The translations under genes and the position numbers were made by a program. A stretch of 64,000 nt of DNA from an uncultured Pseudomonas sp. (GTDB taxonomy: Bacteria; Pseudomonadota; Gammaproteobacteria; Pseudomonadales; Pseudomonadaceae): contig NZ_CAMPHV010000001.1 of assembly GCF_946886105.1 (NCBI RefSeq), forward strand, positions 186,001-250,000, given 5' to 3'. Below are positions 30,168-39,205 of this stretch, piece by piece. Each line of letters starts with the position of its first letter. The first letter of the stretch is position 1. Under the pieces are notes generated by a model. It was not told the DNA's origin. It ran no database searches and worked only from the letters and a program-made list of their open reading frames with translations.

Positions 30168-30626
30168 TTAGGGCTGGATAATGCCGTCTATCCGGCTGAA
30201 TTTAACCTTGCCGTCGAGCAGTTGCAGCGTTGCGGTTTCCAGGGTGCTGGCTTCGACCTCGCTCCCCTGGATACTCAGGGTTTCGCGGGTCAGGTCGCGA
30301 ACGCTGGCGCTTTGGCCGTCAGCCGCGATGTCGATCTGTTGGATCTCCACTTCCAGGCGGTAGTCGTCGACGCCGTCCCAGCCCTGGGTCAGTAGTTCGC
30401 GGTATTGGCGTTTATCCATTTCCATATCGCCGCCCATGACGCTGGGCGCCTGAATGCGGATGCGCACCTCGTCGCTCATATGCTCGAGCACGCCCTCTAC
30501 GTTTTTGTCTTGAGCGGCGGCGATCAATTGCGCATACATGGCGCCGATGTTTTCCTCGGTCAAGCGGTCCGCGGCCTGAGCCAAGGGCGCGCCTAACAGC
30601 AGCATGCAAAGCAGCAGTGTCTTCAT
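30168..30626 (-). CDS. Small secreted protein, NTF2/SnoaL-like
   Basis: This 152-residue protein has a cleavable signal peptide (LLLCMLLLGAPLAQA|ADR). The mature ~133 residues alternate helix and strand in the manner of NTF2-like folds (IGAMYAQLIAAAQDKNVEGVL, then a beta-rich C-terminus ending KFSRIDGIIQP). The function is unknown; such domains serve as binding modules or small enzymes. It faces away from the chemosensory operon and ends 45 bases from the MITE-like repeat. The start ATG at 30626 is the natural one for the signal peptide. Confidence 0.72.
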   Translation of the reverse strand: MKTLLLCMLLLGAPLAQAADRLTEENIGAMYAQLIAAAQDKNVEGVLEHMSDEVRIRIQAPSVMGGDMEMDKRQYRELLTQGWDGVDDYRLEVEIQQIDIAADGQSASVRDLTRETLSIQGSEVEASTLETATLQLLDGKVKFSRIDGIIQP

Positions 30627-30733
30627 GGGATGTCCTTATACGTTGACGCCTACGGTTGCAGGCGCGCGGCCGATGGTAGCGCAGCGGCGCGGAGCCCGAA
30701 TAGCATCAGCCCCGCTGACTGGCTGGCTGGAGT

Positions 30734-31774
<1,041 letters not shown>

Positions 31775-31882
31775 TTACGGCCCTGCAGCCGTTGTGCGGC
31801 TAATCCAACGCAATGCCTATGCCAGCGCTGGAACGGGCTTGGGGCCAGCGCGTGCGGAGGTTCGGCGCGAACGAGGGGGTAT

Positions 31883-31950
31883 TGATGGCGGAAATCCGCC
31901 ATCAGGCGGCAAGTTGTAAGCGGAAATCCGCCTGTGGGCGGAAAGGCAAG
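31883..31950. repeat. Tandem palindromic hairpins (GCGGAAATCCGC type)
   Basis: A perfect 22-base palindrome (TGATGGCGGA-AA-TCCGCCATCA, 31883-31904) is followed by a second GCGGAAATCCGC palindrome (31920-31931) and a GGCGG echo. It lies between the glycosyltransferase stop and the dctP start. It may terminate the glycosyltransferase transcript or belong to the GGCGGATTTCCGCC-type repeats of Pseudomonas. No T-tract follows. Confidence 0.5.
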
Positions 31951-31952
31951 GC

Positions 31953-33230
31953 TCAGCGGTTCTTCGCGGCGATCCACTGCGACATGTACTGCGTGCTCTT
32001 GTGCAAGTGATGACGCAGCATGCTGCCGACGAAATTGGCCTGGCGCAGGCCCTCGCGCTGCTCATGAAGCGCCAGCAGGCGCGCGATCAGCGCCGCGCCC
32101 AGGGGGATGCGGGCAAAACGTTCGGCGAGGATACGAGCACCGTTACGCTGCGCGGCGTGCCATAGGCTCGGGGTTTGGTACAAGGCCACCGCTGCGTCGG
32201 CGAGGCCTTGTGGCTCTTCGCTCACCGCGCCGGCCCAGGGCAGCTCGCCATGCATGCCTTCGCAGCCGATCGCGGTGGTCACGCTCGGCGTGCCGCAGGC
32301 CATGGCGTCGGCCAGTTTGCCCTTGATCCCAGCGCCGAAGCGCAAAGGCGCCAGGCAGACCCGGGCACGGCTCATCACCTGGTGCGCATCCTCGGCCCAG
32401 CCGAGCACTAGAAAGCCTTGCTTGGGGTTGTGCAGCGCCGTGGCCTTGGGCGGCGGATAAGCGCCATAGACGTGCAGCTGTGCCTGCGGCAGGCGTTGAC
32501 GGATCAACGGCCACAGCGCGTGTTTGAGCCAGAGCACCGCATCCCAGTTCGGCGCATGGCGGAAATTGCCGATGCTGAGGAAGTGCTCGCGGGCGGCGAA
32601 ATCCGGCTGGGCGGTATTCGAGGGGATCAGCATCAACGGGCAGTGATGGAGCAATGCCGCGGGTACGCCGAATTGCCGTTGCAGCAGCTGCATCTCGAAT
32701 TCCGAGATCATCAGGGTCAGATCGCTGCGGTAGATCGCGGCGATCTCGCGCTGGGCGATATCGCTGCCCGCCATCGCCGCGAACAACTGCTCGGGGCCGG
32801 CCTGCACGGCGCCGAGCCGATACCTCTCGGCCTCGTTGGCGCAGGCCTGCTGAGCCTGTTTCAGCAGCTGCTGGCGGGCCTCGCGCAGGCTGTGCAGGTC
32901 GCTGGTATCGAGAACCCGCAACGCCTGCGGGCAAACGCGCTCGACGCGCCAGGCGAATTGCTCCTCGGTGAAGAAACGGTCGAACAGCACCATGTCCGGC
33001 TGCAGCTCGGCGACCAGCGCATCGAAGCTGTCGCAATTGAGGCTGATCGCCACTTCAGGTACGCCCAGTTCGGCCAGCTCGAAACGATGCGCGGACAATG
33101 CCGCCGCGCAAGCGAAGGTCACCTGCCAGCCCTGGTCGCGAAACAGCTCGATCAATTCGATCATGCGGCTGCCCGCGGCCGACGAGCGCGGTTCCGGCCA
33201 GACATAACCGACGATCAAAATGCGCTGCAT
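31953..33230 (-). CDS. GT-B glycosyltransferase (family 1/4-like)
   Basis: This 425-residue cytoplasmic glycosyltransferase has an N-terminal Rossmann half (RILIVGYVWPEPRSSAAGSRM, a typical acceptor-domain start). The C-terminal nucleotide-sugar half holds FLSIGNFRHAPNWDAVLWL, FLVLGWAEDAHQVMSRARVCLAPLRF and the donor-site stretch GIKGKLADAMACGTPSVTT. The donor and acceptor cannot be inferred, and no polysaccharide locus surrounds it. It ends 208 bases before the dctP start. dsbB lies just upstream on the same strand with a 21-base gap, so the two may be co-transcribed. Confidence 0.85.
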   Translation of the reverse strand: MQRILIVGYVWPEPRSSAAGSRMIELIELFRDQGWQVTFACAAALSAHRFELAELGVPEVAISLNCDSFDALVAELQPDMVLFDRFFTEEQFAWRVERVCPQALRVLDTSDLHSLREARQQLLKQAQQACANEAERYRLGAVQAGPEQLFAAMAGSDIAQREIAAIYRSDLTLMISEFEMQLLQRQFGVPAALLHHCPLMLIPSNTAQPDFAAREHFLSIGNFRHAPNWDAVLWLKHALWPLIRQRLPQAQLHVYGAYPPPKATALHNPKQGFLVLGWAEDAHQVMSRARVCLAPLRFGAGIKGKLADAMACGTPSVTTAIGCEGMHGELPWAGAVSEEPQGLADAAVALYQTPSLWHAAQRNGARILAERFARIPLGAALIARLLALHEQREGLRQANFVGSMLRHHLHKSTQYMSQWIAAKNR

Positions 33231-33251
33231 GGCGGCCTCGCTGCTAAGCGT

Positions 33252-33761
33252 CTATCGCTTCGCTTTGAACAGGGCGCGCCAGGCCCCGAACAGGATCAAG
33301 GCCAGCAGCAGGGTCACGCTCAACAGGGTCCAGCGAGTGAAGGGCACGCCGAGGATGGCGTAGTCGTTCTGCCCGCAGACGCCGGCGCTCATGAACACCT
33401 CGGGCAGGTATTCGTGCAGCGGCAGGTAGAACGCATAAAAGGGGAAGGGCGAGCAGCTGAAGCTTTCCAGGATGCCGGTTTCGATCAGTACCAGATGGGT
33501 GTTGTCGTACACCGCCATTCCTCCTGCGGCGATCAACAACGGCCAGAAGATCAGGGTGATCCAGCGCTGCCCGAGTGCCTCGGCCGCGATGATCAACAGC
33601 GCGAGGACGCCGCCCAGCAGCAGCCACAGGCGGATTTGGATGCACAGGGTGCAGGGCTCCCAGCCGGACAGGTGCTGCAACAGCAGCGCACCACCGAGCA
33701 TGGCGAAACAGGCGATGGCGATCAGCGACAGCAGGGGTATAAGCGAGGTCTGGCGAATCAT
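33252..33761 (-). CDS. dsbB: Disulfide bond formation protein DsbB
   Basis: This 169-residue inner-membrane quinone reductase reoxidises DsbA. It has four TM helices. The first periplasmic loop Cys pair is C37/C40 (EPCTLC) and the second pair C103 and C129 (SFSCSP, GVCGQ), all in the usual places. The Arg after the CxxC motif (IQIR) that contacts quinone is present. Length is typical. ATG 33761 is used; an in-frame longer ORF in another frame is a shadow. Pseudomonas often has two dsbB genes and this could be either. Confidence 0.92.
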   Translation of the reverse strand: MIRQTSLIPLLSLIAIACFAMLGGALLLQHLSGWEPCTLCIQIRLWLLLGGVLALLIIAAEALGQRWITLIFWPLLIAAGGMAVYDNTHLVLIETGILESFSCSPFPFYAFYLPLHEYLPEVFMSAGVCGQNDYAILGVPFTRWTLLSVTLLLALILFGAWRALFKAKR

Positions 33762-33979
33762 GTAAATCTCCGAAAGCGGCCGGATAAGGCCGGATGCATG
33801 CGTTCCATCGGCGACTGTTTACCCAGCGGGTCGAGCCACGAAGCGCACCATGAATAGGCAGCGGCGAATCTTGCCATAGCTGCGGCCTGGATGCGCGGCG
33901 ACAACGGATACGTGGGCAAATTTGCCGCGTAGTTGGCGCGCGAGTTGGTTCGGTTCGCGTAGCGTTCTCCGCCAGTTCC

Positions 33980-34501
33980 TTAATGGCTCGGCATCTCTCG
34001 GAGAAGCCTCTGATAGAGCCGCAGATCATGGGCCGAAAAACAGCAGAAGATCAGCTCCTCGAGGCTGACAAGCTGTTGCAGCGCGGCTTGTACCGTGGTT
34101 ACCGCGACTTGCGCCGCCAGTTCGTTGGGGTAGCCGTAAACACCCGTAGCTATACAGGGGAAGGCCAGACTGCGGATGCCGTGCTCGGCGGCAAGCTCCA
34201 GCGAGCGCCGGTAACAGGAAGCCAGCAAGAAGGCTTCGCCGTGCTCGCCACCCCGCCAAACCGGCCCGACCGTATGGATGACGTATTCGGCAGGCAGGCG
34301 ATAGCCGCGGGTCAGCTTGGCTTCGCCGGTTTTGCAACTGCCCAGACGCCGGCACTCTTCGAGCAATTGCGGGCCGGCGGCGCGGTGGATCGCGCCATCG
34401 ACCCCACCGCCGCCGAGCAGCGAGCTGTTCGCCGCATTGACGATGGCGTGCACCCGCAGCCGGGTGATGTCGCCTTCAAGCGCGCGGAGTAGGGCTGGCA
34501 T
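33980..34501 (-). CDS. Macro-domain protein, O-acetyl-ADP-ribose deacetylase (YmdB-like)
   Basis: This 173-residue single macro domain binds ADP-ribose and probably hydrolyses O-acetyl-ADP-ribose or mono-ADP-ribosylation. The signature [21 protein letters not shown] starts the domain, followed by [14 protein letters not shown] and the ribose-loop ATGVYGYP. The frame is open to 34615, but the conserved family begins at M(34501)[12 protein letters not shown], so that start is chosen despite a weak ribosome site. It lies 52 bases downstream of the GGDEF-kinase gene on the same strand and may be read through from the KaiC operon. Confidence 0.88.
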   Translation of the reverse strand: MPALLRALEGDITRLRVHAIVNAANSSLLGGGGVDGAIHRAAGPQLLEECRRLGSCKTGEAKLTRGYRLPAEYVIHTVGPVWRGGEHGEAFLLASCYRRSLELAAEHGIRSLAFPCIATGVYGYPNELAAQVAVTTVQAALQQLVSLEELIFCCFSAHDLRLYQRLLREMPSH

Positions 34502-34553
34502 ACGGGAAAACTCTCGGTTCGGGCGCCGGCCATGGCGCAATGCATTTCGCCGT

Positions 34554-36161
34554 TCAAGATTGCCCGAGCAGAGGCAGCTTGACCACGAATTGGCTACCGA
34601 GGCCGGGGCCGGCACTGTTGGCGGCGACTTCGCCGCCGTGGGCCAGGACCAGTTCGCGCACCACGGTGAGCCCGATGCCCAAGCCTCCGCTGTCGAAGTC
34701 GATGGCGCCGGGCGTCTGCACGAACGGCTCGAAGATGTTCGGCAACAGTTCGGTATCGATGCCGACGCCGCTGTCGTTGATCGTGATGACGACGGTATCG
34801 CCTTCGCACTTCGCGGTCAGCGCGATCTGTCCGCCCGCCGGGGTGTATTGGCAGGCGTTGCCGAGCAGGTTGTCGAAAATCTGTTCCAAGCGCATCGGGT
34901 CGCCTTCCAACAACAGTTCCTGTTGCGGCATCCGCAGTTCGAAACGCTGTGTTCGACTGTCCATCTCCGACCGCCAGGTTTGCACCACCGATTCGACGAT
35001 ATGGTTCAAATCGACCCTTTGCCGCTCGAGCTTCAACTTGGCGACGCTAGCGCGCGAGATATGCAGCAGGTCGTCCAGCACCCGGTACAGATGGCTTACC
35101 TTGCGTTCGAAAACCTGTTGCAAGCGCAGTGGCACGTGCTGGCTGGGGCGGCTTAACAATTCCGCGACCATGCGGATCGGCGTCAAGGCCGTGCGCACTT
35201 CATGCGCGAGCAGAGTCAGGGCGTCCTTTTGCCGGCGCTCCGCCTGTTCCGCCTCGGCTTGCAGGGCCTGTGCGGTCAGTGCGGCCAGGACCAACTGTTC
35301 GTTGGCCTCCAACAAGTCGCAGCTGTGCCGATCATGCTCGGCCTGTAACAACTCATAGTGAGTAACCAGACGCTTGAGCGAGTTGAAGGGCGGGTCGAGC
35401 GGCTCGCTGTCGTTCGCCTCGCCGTGAAACACGAACCCGCCCAGCCCGTGCCGCTTGGCCCGGTACATGGCGGCATCGGCGCGCTCGACGAGTTCGTCGG
35501 GCGTATCGCCGTCGTCGGGATAGATGCTGATGCCGATGCTGGTGGTCAGGCGCAACAGGTGCTCGCCAATACGGTTCGGCGCACCGAGCGCCGTCGTGAC
35601 CTTTCTGGCGATCAAGGTCGCATCGGCGGGCTGGGTAACTTCGGTGAGCAGGATCAAAAACTCATCGCCGCCCAGACGACTGACGGTATCGGCCTCGCGC
35701 ACCGAGGAGACGAAACACCTCGCCGCATGCTTGAGCACCTCGTCGCCCACGCTATGGCCGAGGGTGTCGTTGATCTGCTTGAAGTTGTTGAGGTCGAGGA
35801 ACAACAGCGCCAAACGCTGGTTATGCCGCTTGGCATTGGCGATCGCACGGGTGAAACGGTCGAAAAACAGCACGCGGTTCGGCAGGCCCGTCAATGCGTC
35901 CAGCTCGGCAAGGCGCAAGGCCTCCTGGAGTTTGCGCTCGGCTTGCTCGGCCTTGATCTGGGTGCGCAACATGGCGAACACCAACTGTTCGTTGGCTTCC
36001 ACCAGTGACGACGGCTGGCTTTCGTCCAGGCGCTTCTTCAGCTCATCCAGTTTCTTTTGCGACACGGACTCGATCGGTTGATCGGGCGTTGGCTCAGCTC
36101 GAGCTTTGGCCTCACCCGGGCCACGGCCACGTTTTCTGTTCAAAGTACAATGCCTCCCCAA
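34554..36161 (-). CDS. Cytoplasmic GGDEF-histidine kinase fusion
   Basis: This 535-residue protein has no membrane segment or recognisable sensor domain. A charged N-terminus and coiled-coil linker (~32-82) lead to a GGDEF domain (~85-245) with intact GGDEF at 164-168 and an RxxD I-site at 155-158. A second coiled coil (~265-315) repeats the EANEQLV segment found before the GGDEF. HisKA follows with His320 ([15 protein letters not shown]), then HATPase (N box [12 protein letters not shown]1 DSGVGID, G2 GLGIGLTVV). A diguanylate cyclase placed N-terminal to a kinase core is unusual. The gene is 12 bases downstream of the KaiC-like gene, so KaiC is the likely input. No cognate response regulator is adjacent. 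Confidence 0.88.
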   Translation of the reverse strand: MGRHCTLNRKRGRGPGEAKARAEPTPDQPIESVSQKKLDELKKRLDESQPSSLVEANEQLVFAMLRTQIKAEQAERKLQEALRLAELDALTGLPNRVLFFDRFTRAIANAKRHNQRLALLFLDLNNFKQINDTLGHSVGDEVLKHAARCFVSSVREADTVSRLGGDEFLILLTEVTQPADATLIARKVTTALGAPNRIGEHLLRLTTSIGISIYPDDGDTPDELVERADAAMYRAKRHGLGGFVFHGEANDSEPLDPPFNSLKRLVTHYELLQAEHDRHSCDLLEANEQLVLAALTAQALQAEAEQAERRQKDALTLLAHEVRTALTPIRMVAELLSRPSQHVPLRLQQVFERKVSHLYRVLDDLLHISRASVAKLKLERQRVDLNHIVESVVQTWRSEMDSRTQRFELRMPQQELLLEGDPMRLEQIFDNLLGNACQYTPAGGQIALTAKCEGDTVVITINDSGVGIDTELLPNIFEPFVQTPGAIDFDSGGLGIGLTVVRELVLAHGGEVAANSAGPGLGSQFVVKLPLLGQS

Positions 36162-36173
36162 GGCGATCGCCCG

Positions 36174-37634
36174 TCAGGCCGAATCGTCACCGCTACTCGC
36201 CGCTGGCTGGCCGCCCAGCAATCCTTCCTGATCGGTTAATGTTGCGCCTATGTGAATACCCTCGTCGTCGATGACGTATTGACGCAATTGATTGGAGTGT
36301 CTGCTGCCTCTCACCTTGACTACCGACATTACCCGCAGCAACCGGCTTTCGACCTCGATATAGCGTTGCATGATGATCGCATCGGCGAGAAACGCAGTGC
36401 GATGAAGGCTCAAGCGCAGCTCGGTATAGCTATCCTCGAGTTCAGAGATCAACAGCACGCTGACGCCGATATTGGACAGGGCCCTGATCAGGCGAGCCAG
36501 CGACTCGCGAAAATCGGCGCGGAAGGTCGGGGCCAAGGAAAGTTCGAATCCCGATAGCGAATCGATGACCACGCGGGTCGCCTTGAGTCGGCGGACTTCG
36601 TCGACCAGCTTGAGCGTAAGCTCCTCGATCGACAGGTCGGGGGCGAGGCTGTACAACACGCCGACCTGCCCGCTGTTCAACAGCCCGACGAGTGCAGGGT
36701 TGCGCGACAGATAAGGGTTCTGCTCGAAATTCGCAATCACCGCGGTCTCGCCATTGCGTATGCCTTCGGCCAGGAACGCCGTGGCCAGAACCGATTTGCC
36801 GGAACCCGAAGGGCCTACCACTAGTAGCGTATAACCGCTCGGCAAACCGCCTCCGAGCATCTCGTCCAGATGCGCGACCCCCATCGCCAGACGGGAATAT
36901 ACGGGGGCGCGGATGACCTCAGGCGGCTCAATGCTATCGGAGGGCGCGAATACCTGGATGCCTTTATGCGAGGTGATCCGGTAGGTATGCAGCCCCGGCA
37001 GAATTGGCTTGCCGCGCATTTTCATGATTTCCAGCTTACGCACCATGGCGTTGCGCTGCACGCTCTGGCGCAACCAGATCAAGCCATCGGCCACCGTGAA
37101 CACCGGCTTATTGACAGCCTCGTTAAAATACTCGCCAATCAGGAACGAGGTGATCTGCCAACTGGTCAACAGTTGGCTGAGCTGCTGCATAAAACGCTGC
37201 CGATGGTTATGCGACTGTTGCCCCGCCTCGCTCGCGAGCACCACCGCGGGAAAGGAATCGACGAACAGCAACTTGGGCTGATGGATTCGTACCTCGTCGA
37301 CGATTCGTTGCAGCACCACCTTGAGGTCGCCGCCGAAGGCTTCCTCGGCCAGGTTGATGAAGTGGATCGACTGGCCGATCTTCTGTTCGTCGAAGAAGTC
37401 GAACTGTTGCTGGTGACGCAGCATTTTCAACGGGGGCTCGCCCAATACCGTGAAGTACAGCGCTGGAGCATTGTTCTTGGCCATTTCGAACATGAGTTGA
37501 TGCGCCAGCGTGGTCTTACCGCAGCCGGGTGCGCCGGCGATCACATTGAAGGAAAATTCCGGCAACCCACCGACCAGCACTCGATCCAGGCCTGGAATGC
37601 CGGTAGACAAACTCTTGATGGCTACTTTCTTCAT
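36174..37634 (-). CDS. KaiC-like double-RecA ATPase (non-clock type)
   Basis: This 486-residue protein has two RecA/KaiC domains. Domain I (~1-235) has Walker A GAPGCGKTT (34-42). Domain II (~245-470) has Walker A GPSGSGKS (274-281) and the KaiC-like end KVRGSRHSNQLRQYVIDDEG. At the place of the cyanobacterial KaiC phosphorylation pair Ser431/Thr432 it has Ala414/Phe415 (HRTAFLADAII), so the classical phospho-cycle is unlikely. The domain I Glu pair is replaced (VLGEPP), and domain II keeps Glu304 but has Gln305. The frame is open to 37679, but ATG 37634 overlaps the upstream stop (ATGA) and starts the domain cleanly. No kaiA or kaiB is nearby. It probably works as an ATP-driven signalling switch for the adjacent kinase. 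Confidence 0.9.
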   Translation of the reverse strand: MKKVAIKSLSTGIPGLDRVLVGGLPEFSFNVIAGAPGCGKTTLAHQLMFEMAKNNAPALYFTVLGEPPLKMLRHQQQFDFFDEQKIGQSIHFINLAEEAFGGDLKVVLQRIVDEVRIHQPKLLFVDSFPAVVLASEAGQQSHNHRQRFMQQLSQLLTSWQITSFLIGEYFNEAVNKPVFTVADGLIWLRQSVQRNAMVRKLEIMKMRGKPILPGLHTYRITSHKGIQVFAPSDSIEPPEVIRAPVYSRLAMGVAHLDEMLGGGLPSGYTLLVVGPSGSGKSVLATAFLAEGIRNGETAVIANFEQNPYLSRNPALVGLLNSGQVGVLYSLAPDLSIEELTLKLVDEVRRLKATRVVIDSLSGFELSLAPTFRADFRESLARLIRALSNIGVSVLLISELEDSYTELRLSLHRTAFLADAIIMQRYIEVESRLLRVMSVVKVRGSRHSNQLRQYVIDDEGIHIGATLTDQEGLLGGQPAASSGDDSA

Positions 37635-38056
37635 TCCGCGGGCTCCTGCGCGGGCGGGTCGGCCAACGCGTTTTCCCACACCGAGGACAACAATCTCTCG
37701 GTGAGCGAGTTGCCGATCAAAGACACCAACAACCCCTCGAACAGTTGAAAAACCTCATCGCCGATGGCGACCGTGATACCGGTCTGTTGCTCGATAACGG
37801 GCTTCAGATCGGCGAATTCGCCCCCTGACTGGACGCTTGCATAGGCCTCAGTCAGGCAGGTGTGTCGCTGAGCTGTGAGATAAAGGCTGCGCTTGTACAG
37901 CGCAATCACACCTCCATGCCCGATAATCGGCGCCAGTACCTTATCGATTTCCCCCCATACGACGACTATCGCCTCAGCGATCTGCATGGCATCCGCATGC
38001 TCTCCGAGACGGCGCGCCAACGGAGCGGCTATCCGGCTGCTCTCTTGGCTGTCCAT
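37631..38056 (-). CDS. Unknown small protein, first gene of the KaiC-like operon
   Basis: From ATG 38056 this is 141 residues (DSQESSRIAAPLARR...). The frame is open to 38257, but the extra N-terminus (Arg/Ser/Cys-rich) looks non-coding; an ATG at 38197 is the main alternative. It is predicted mostly helical with no signal peptide. The central segment EAIVVVWGEIDKVLAPIIGHGGVIALYKRSLYL resembles a helical sensor/adaptor, and an Asp/Glu-rich tail ends ADPPAQEPAE. I do not recognise a family. Its stop overlaps the KaiC-like start by 4 bases, so the two products are probably made in fixed ratio and may interact. Confidence 0.65.
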   Translation of the reverse strand: MDSQESSRIAAPLARRLGEHADAMQIAEAIVVVWGEIDKVLAPIIGHGGVIALYKRSLYLTAQRHTCLTEAYASVQSGGEFADLKPVIEQQTGITVAIGDEVFQLFEGLLVSLIGNSLTERLLSSVWENALADPPAQEPAE

Positions 38057-38274
38057 AGGGCGGCGTAGACCATTGCTGAGTGCACATAACCCATGTGAGC
38101 ACCGGCATTCGAGATAGTTCACGGAAGCGGTGAGGCGGCTCAAGCACGGGCGTTCCAGCCGATCTATGGCAGCCGTTCGGGCGGTGCTGAAAGGCATAAC
38201 CGCCGATCCTCGGATGCGCACTTTTACCTGCATTTTTTCTCTACCGGGTACACACATCGATTGGAGTTCGAATC

Positions 38275-38622
38275 ATGAGTCGGCAACCCGATACCCCGAA
38301 AAACAGCGCGCAATGCCAGATTCCCGGCAATCCGCCGAAAGACGATTCCGCGAAGGACAAGACGAACGGCGATGCGGCCAACGGCAAGGCAGCGAAGGAC
38401 AACCCGCAGGCGGTGAAACAGGCGATCGAGCGCAACCGCGAGGCGTTTCAGAAGGGCGCGCAGGTGCCGGGTGGCGCCTATGATGTCGACCCGGCCTATG
38501 CCGCTACGGGGCGGAGGGCGCCGATGACTCCTTCGGCGGCGATCTCGACGAGCAATCGGATCAGCCGAGCAAATTGCCCTGATAGTGACGCCAATAGCCT
38601 AACAGGTCGTTTTACTGCTTGA
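38275..38622 (+). pseudogene. Small hydrophilic Lys/Asp/Asn-rich protein, apparently frameshifted
   Basis: The annotated frame encodes 115 residues: a disordered N-terminus (SRQPDTPKNSAQCQIPGNPP, DDSAKDKTNGDAANGKAAKD) and a helix (QAVKQAIERNREAFQKGAQVP). After residue ~78 (DPAYAATG) the frame loses character. In the neighbouring frame the sequence continues in the same style, YGAEGADDSFGGDLDEQ then SDQPSKLP, and stops at 38582 (TGA, followed by TAG). A single-base indel near 38500-38510 would explain this. It could be a true mutation or a sequencing/assembly error. It is divergent from the KaiC-like operon with 218 bases between. Confidence 0.6.
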
Positions 38623-38685
38623 GCTGACAGCTTCGAACTAGCGGATTCGTTGTTGCTTGAAGGTTCGCGGCTTACTGATTCCGGA

Positions 38686-38837
38686 CTATCCGGGTAGCTT
38701 GGCGTTGTACTGCTGAAACCAACGGCGAACCGCCGTCTCACCTATCAACTCCGAGGCACAATCAGGCTTTTCTCCTTCACCATCTGCACGACTTGCGGCT
38801 TGAAGTTGGCGTTGGACACTCTGCATTTACGGCTCAT
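38686..38837 (-). pseudogene. Remnant of an IS3-family OrfA-type transposase
   Basis: On the minus strand an ATG at 38837 opens SRKCRVSNANFKPQVVQMV, the classic start of an IS3-type OrfA helix-turn-helix protein. It stops at 38745. Just downstream, in another frame, follows GETAVRRWFQQYNAKLPG and a stop at 38686, which continues the same OrfA motif. The rest of the element is gone. It marks a past insertion between the KaiC-like operon and the fimbrial operon. Confidence 0.7.
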
Positions 38838-38945
38838 ACATGACATCTCTTCCGGTGGATTTTCCAGCGGCAGAGGCGTCTAGCGAAATTAGACTACGCT
38901 TTGCAAGCGACGCCCAAATTGCGCATTCATCCGAGTTGACTATCC

Positions 38946-39040
38946 TTAAGGTGCGATAAAGGCAAACCCGTCGAAAGGCGGAGACGCAAAGTCACCGGTC
39001 TAAAGGGCCCTAAAGCCTCATGACAGCGGGACCGTCGACA
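38946..39040 (+). promoter_or_regulatory. Cyclic-di-GMP-I (GEMM) riboswitch upstream of the fimbrial operon
   Basis: The conserved GEMM-I core is present in order: GGCAAACC (38961-38968), a GAAA tetraloop (38973-38976) closed by CCGTC/GGCGG, GACGCAAAG (38983-38991), the tetraloop-receptor strand CCGGTCTAAA (38995-39004), and GCGGGACCG (39026-39034). In this family the RNA binds c-di-GMP between the two helical stacks. A further inverted pair TGTAG (39046-39050) / CTACA (39081-39085), enclosing CCGAG/CTCGG, may be part of the expression platform. About 165 bases separate the aptamer from the first fimbrial ATG. Whether binding turns expression on or off cannot be read. Confidence 0.9.
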
Positions 39041-39205
39041 TTCAGTGTAGTTTTTCCGAGCCGCTTTCTCGGTGCTCAGGCTACATTGGTCTGTTTTCGG
39101 CCCCCTCATTGGCCCGTTTTCGGATCCCCTGTGATTGGTGTTTCAGTTCAAGCTGCTGTTGACGGCAAGCACGCCTGCGACATGGCTTAACAAGGGGATT
39201 TACCT

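Noticed and set aside
30168..30395. Plus-strand small ORFs just right of the MITE-like repeat
   Set aside because: They lie antisense to a protein with a good signal peptide and have no ribosome sites.
34554..38056. A circadian kaiABC system
   Set aside because: There is no kaiA or kaiB and the KaiC-like protein lacks the phosphorylation residues, so a clock function is not supported.
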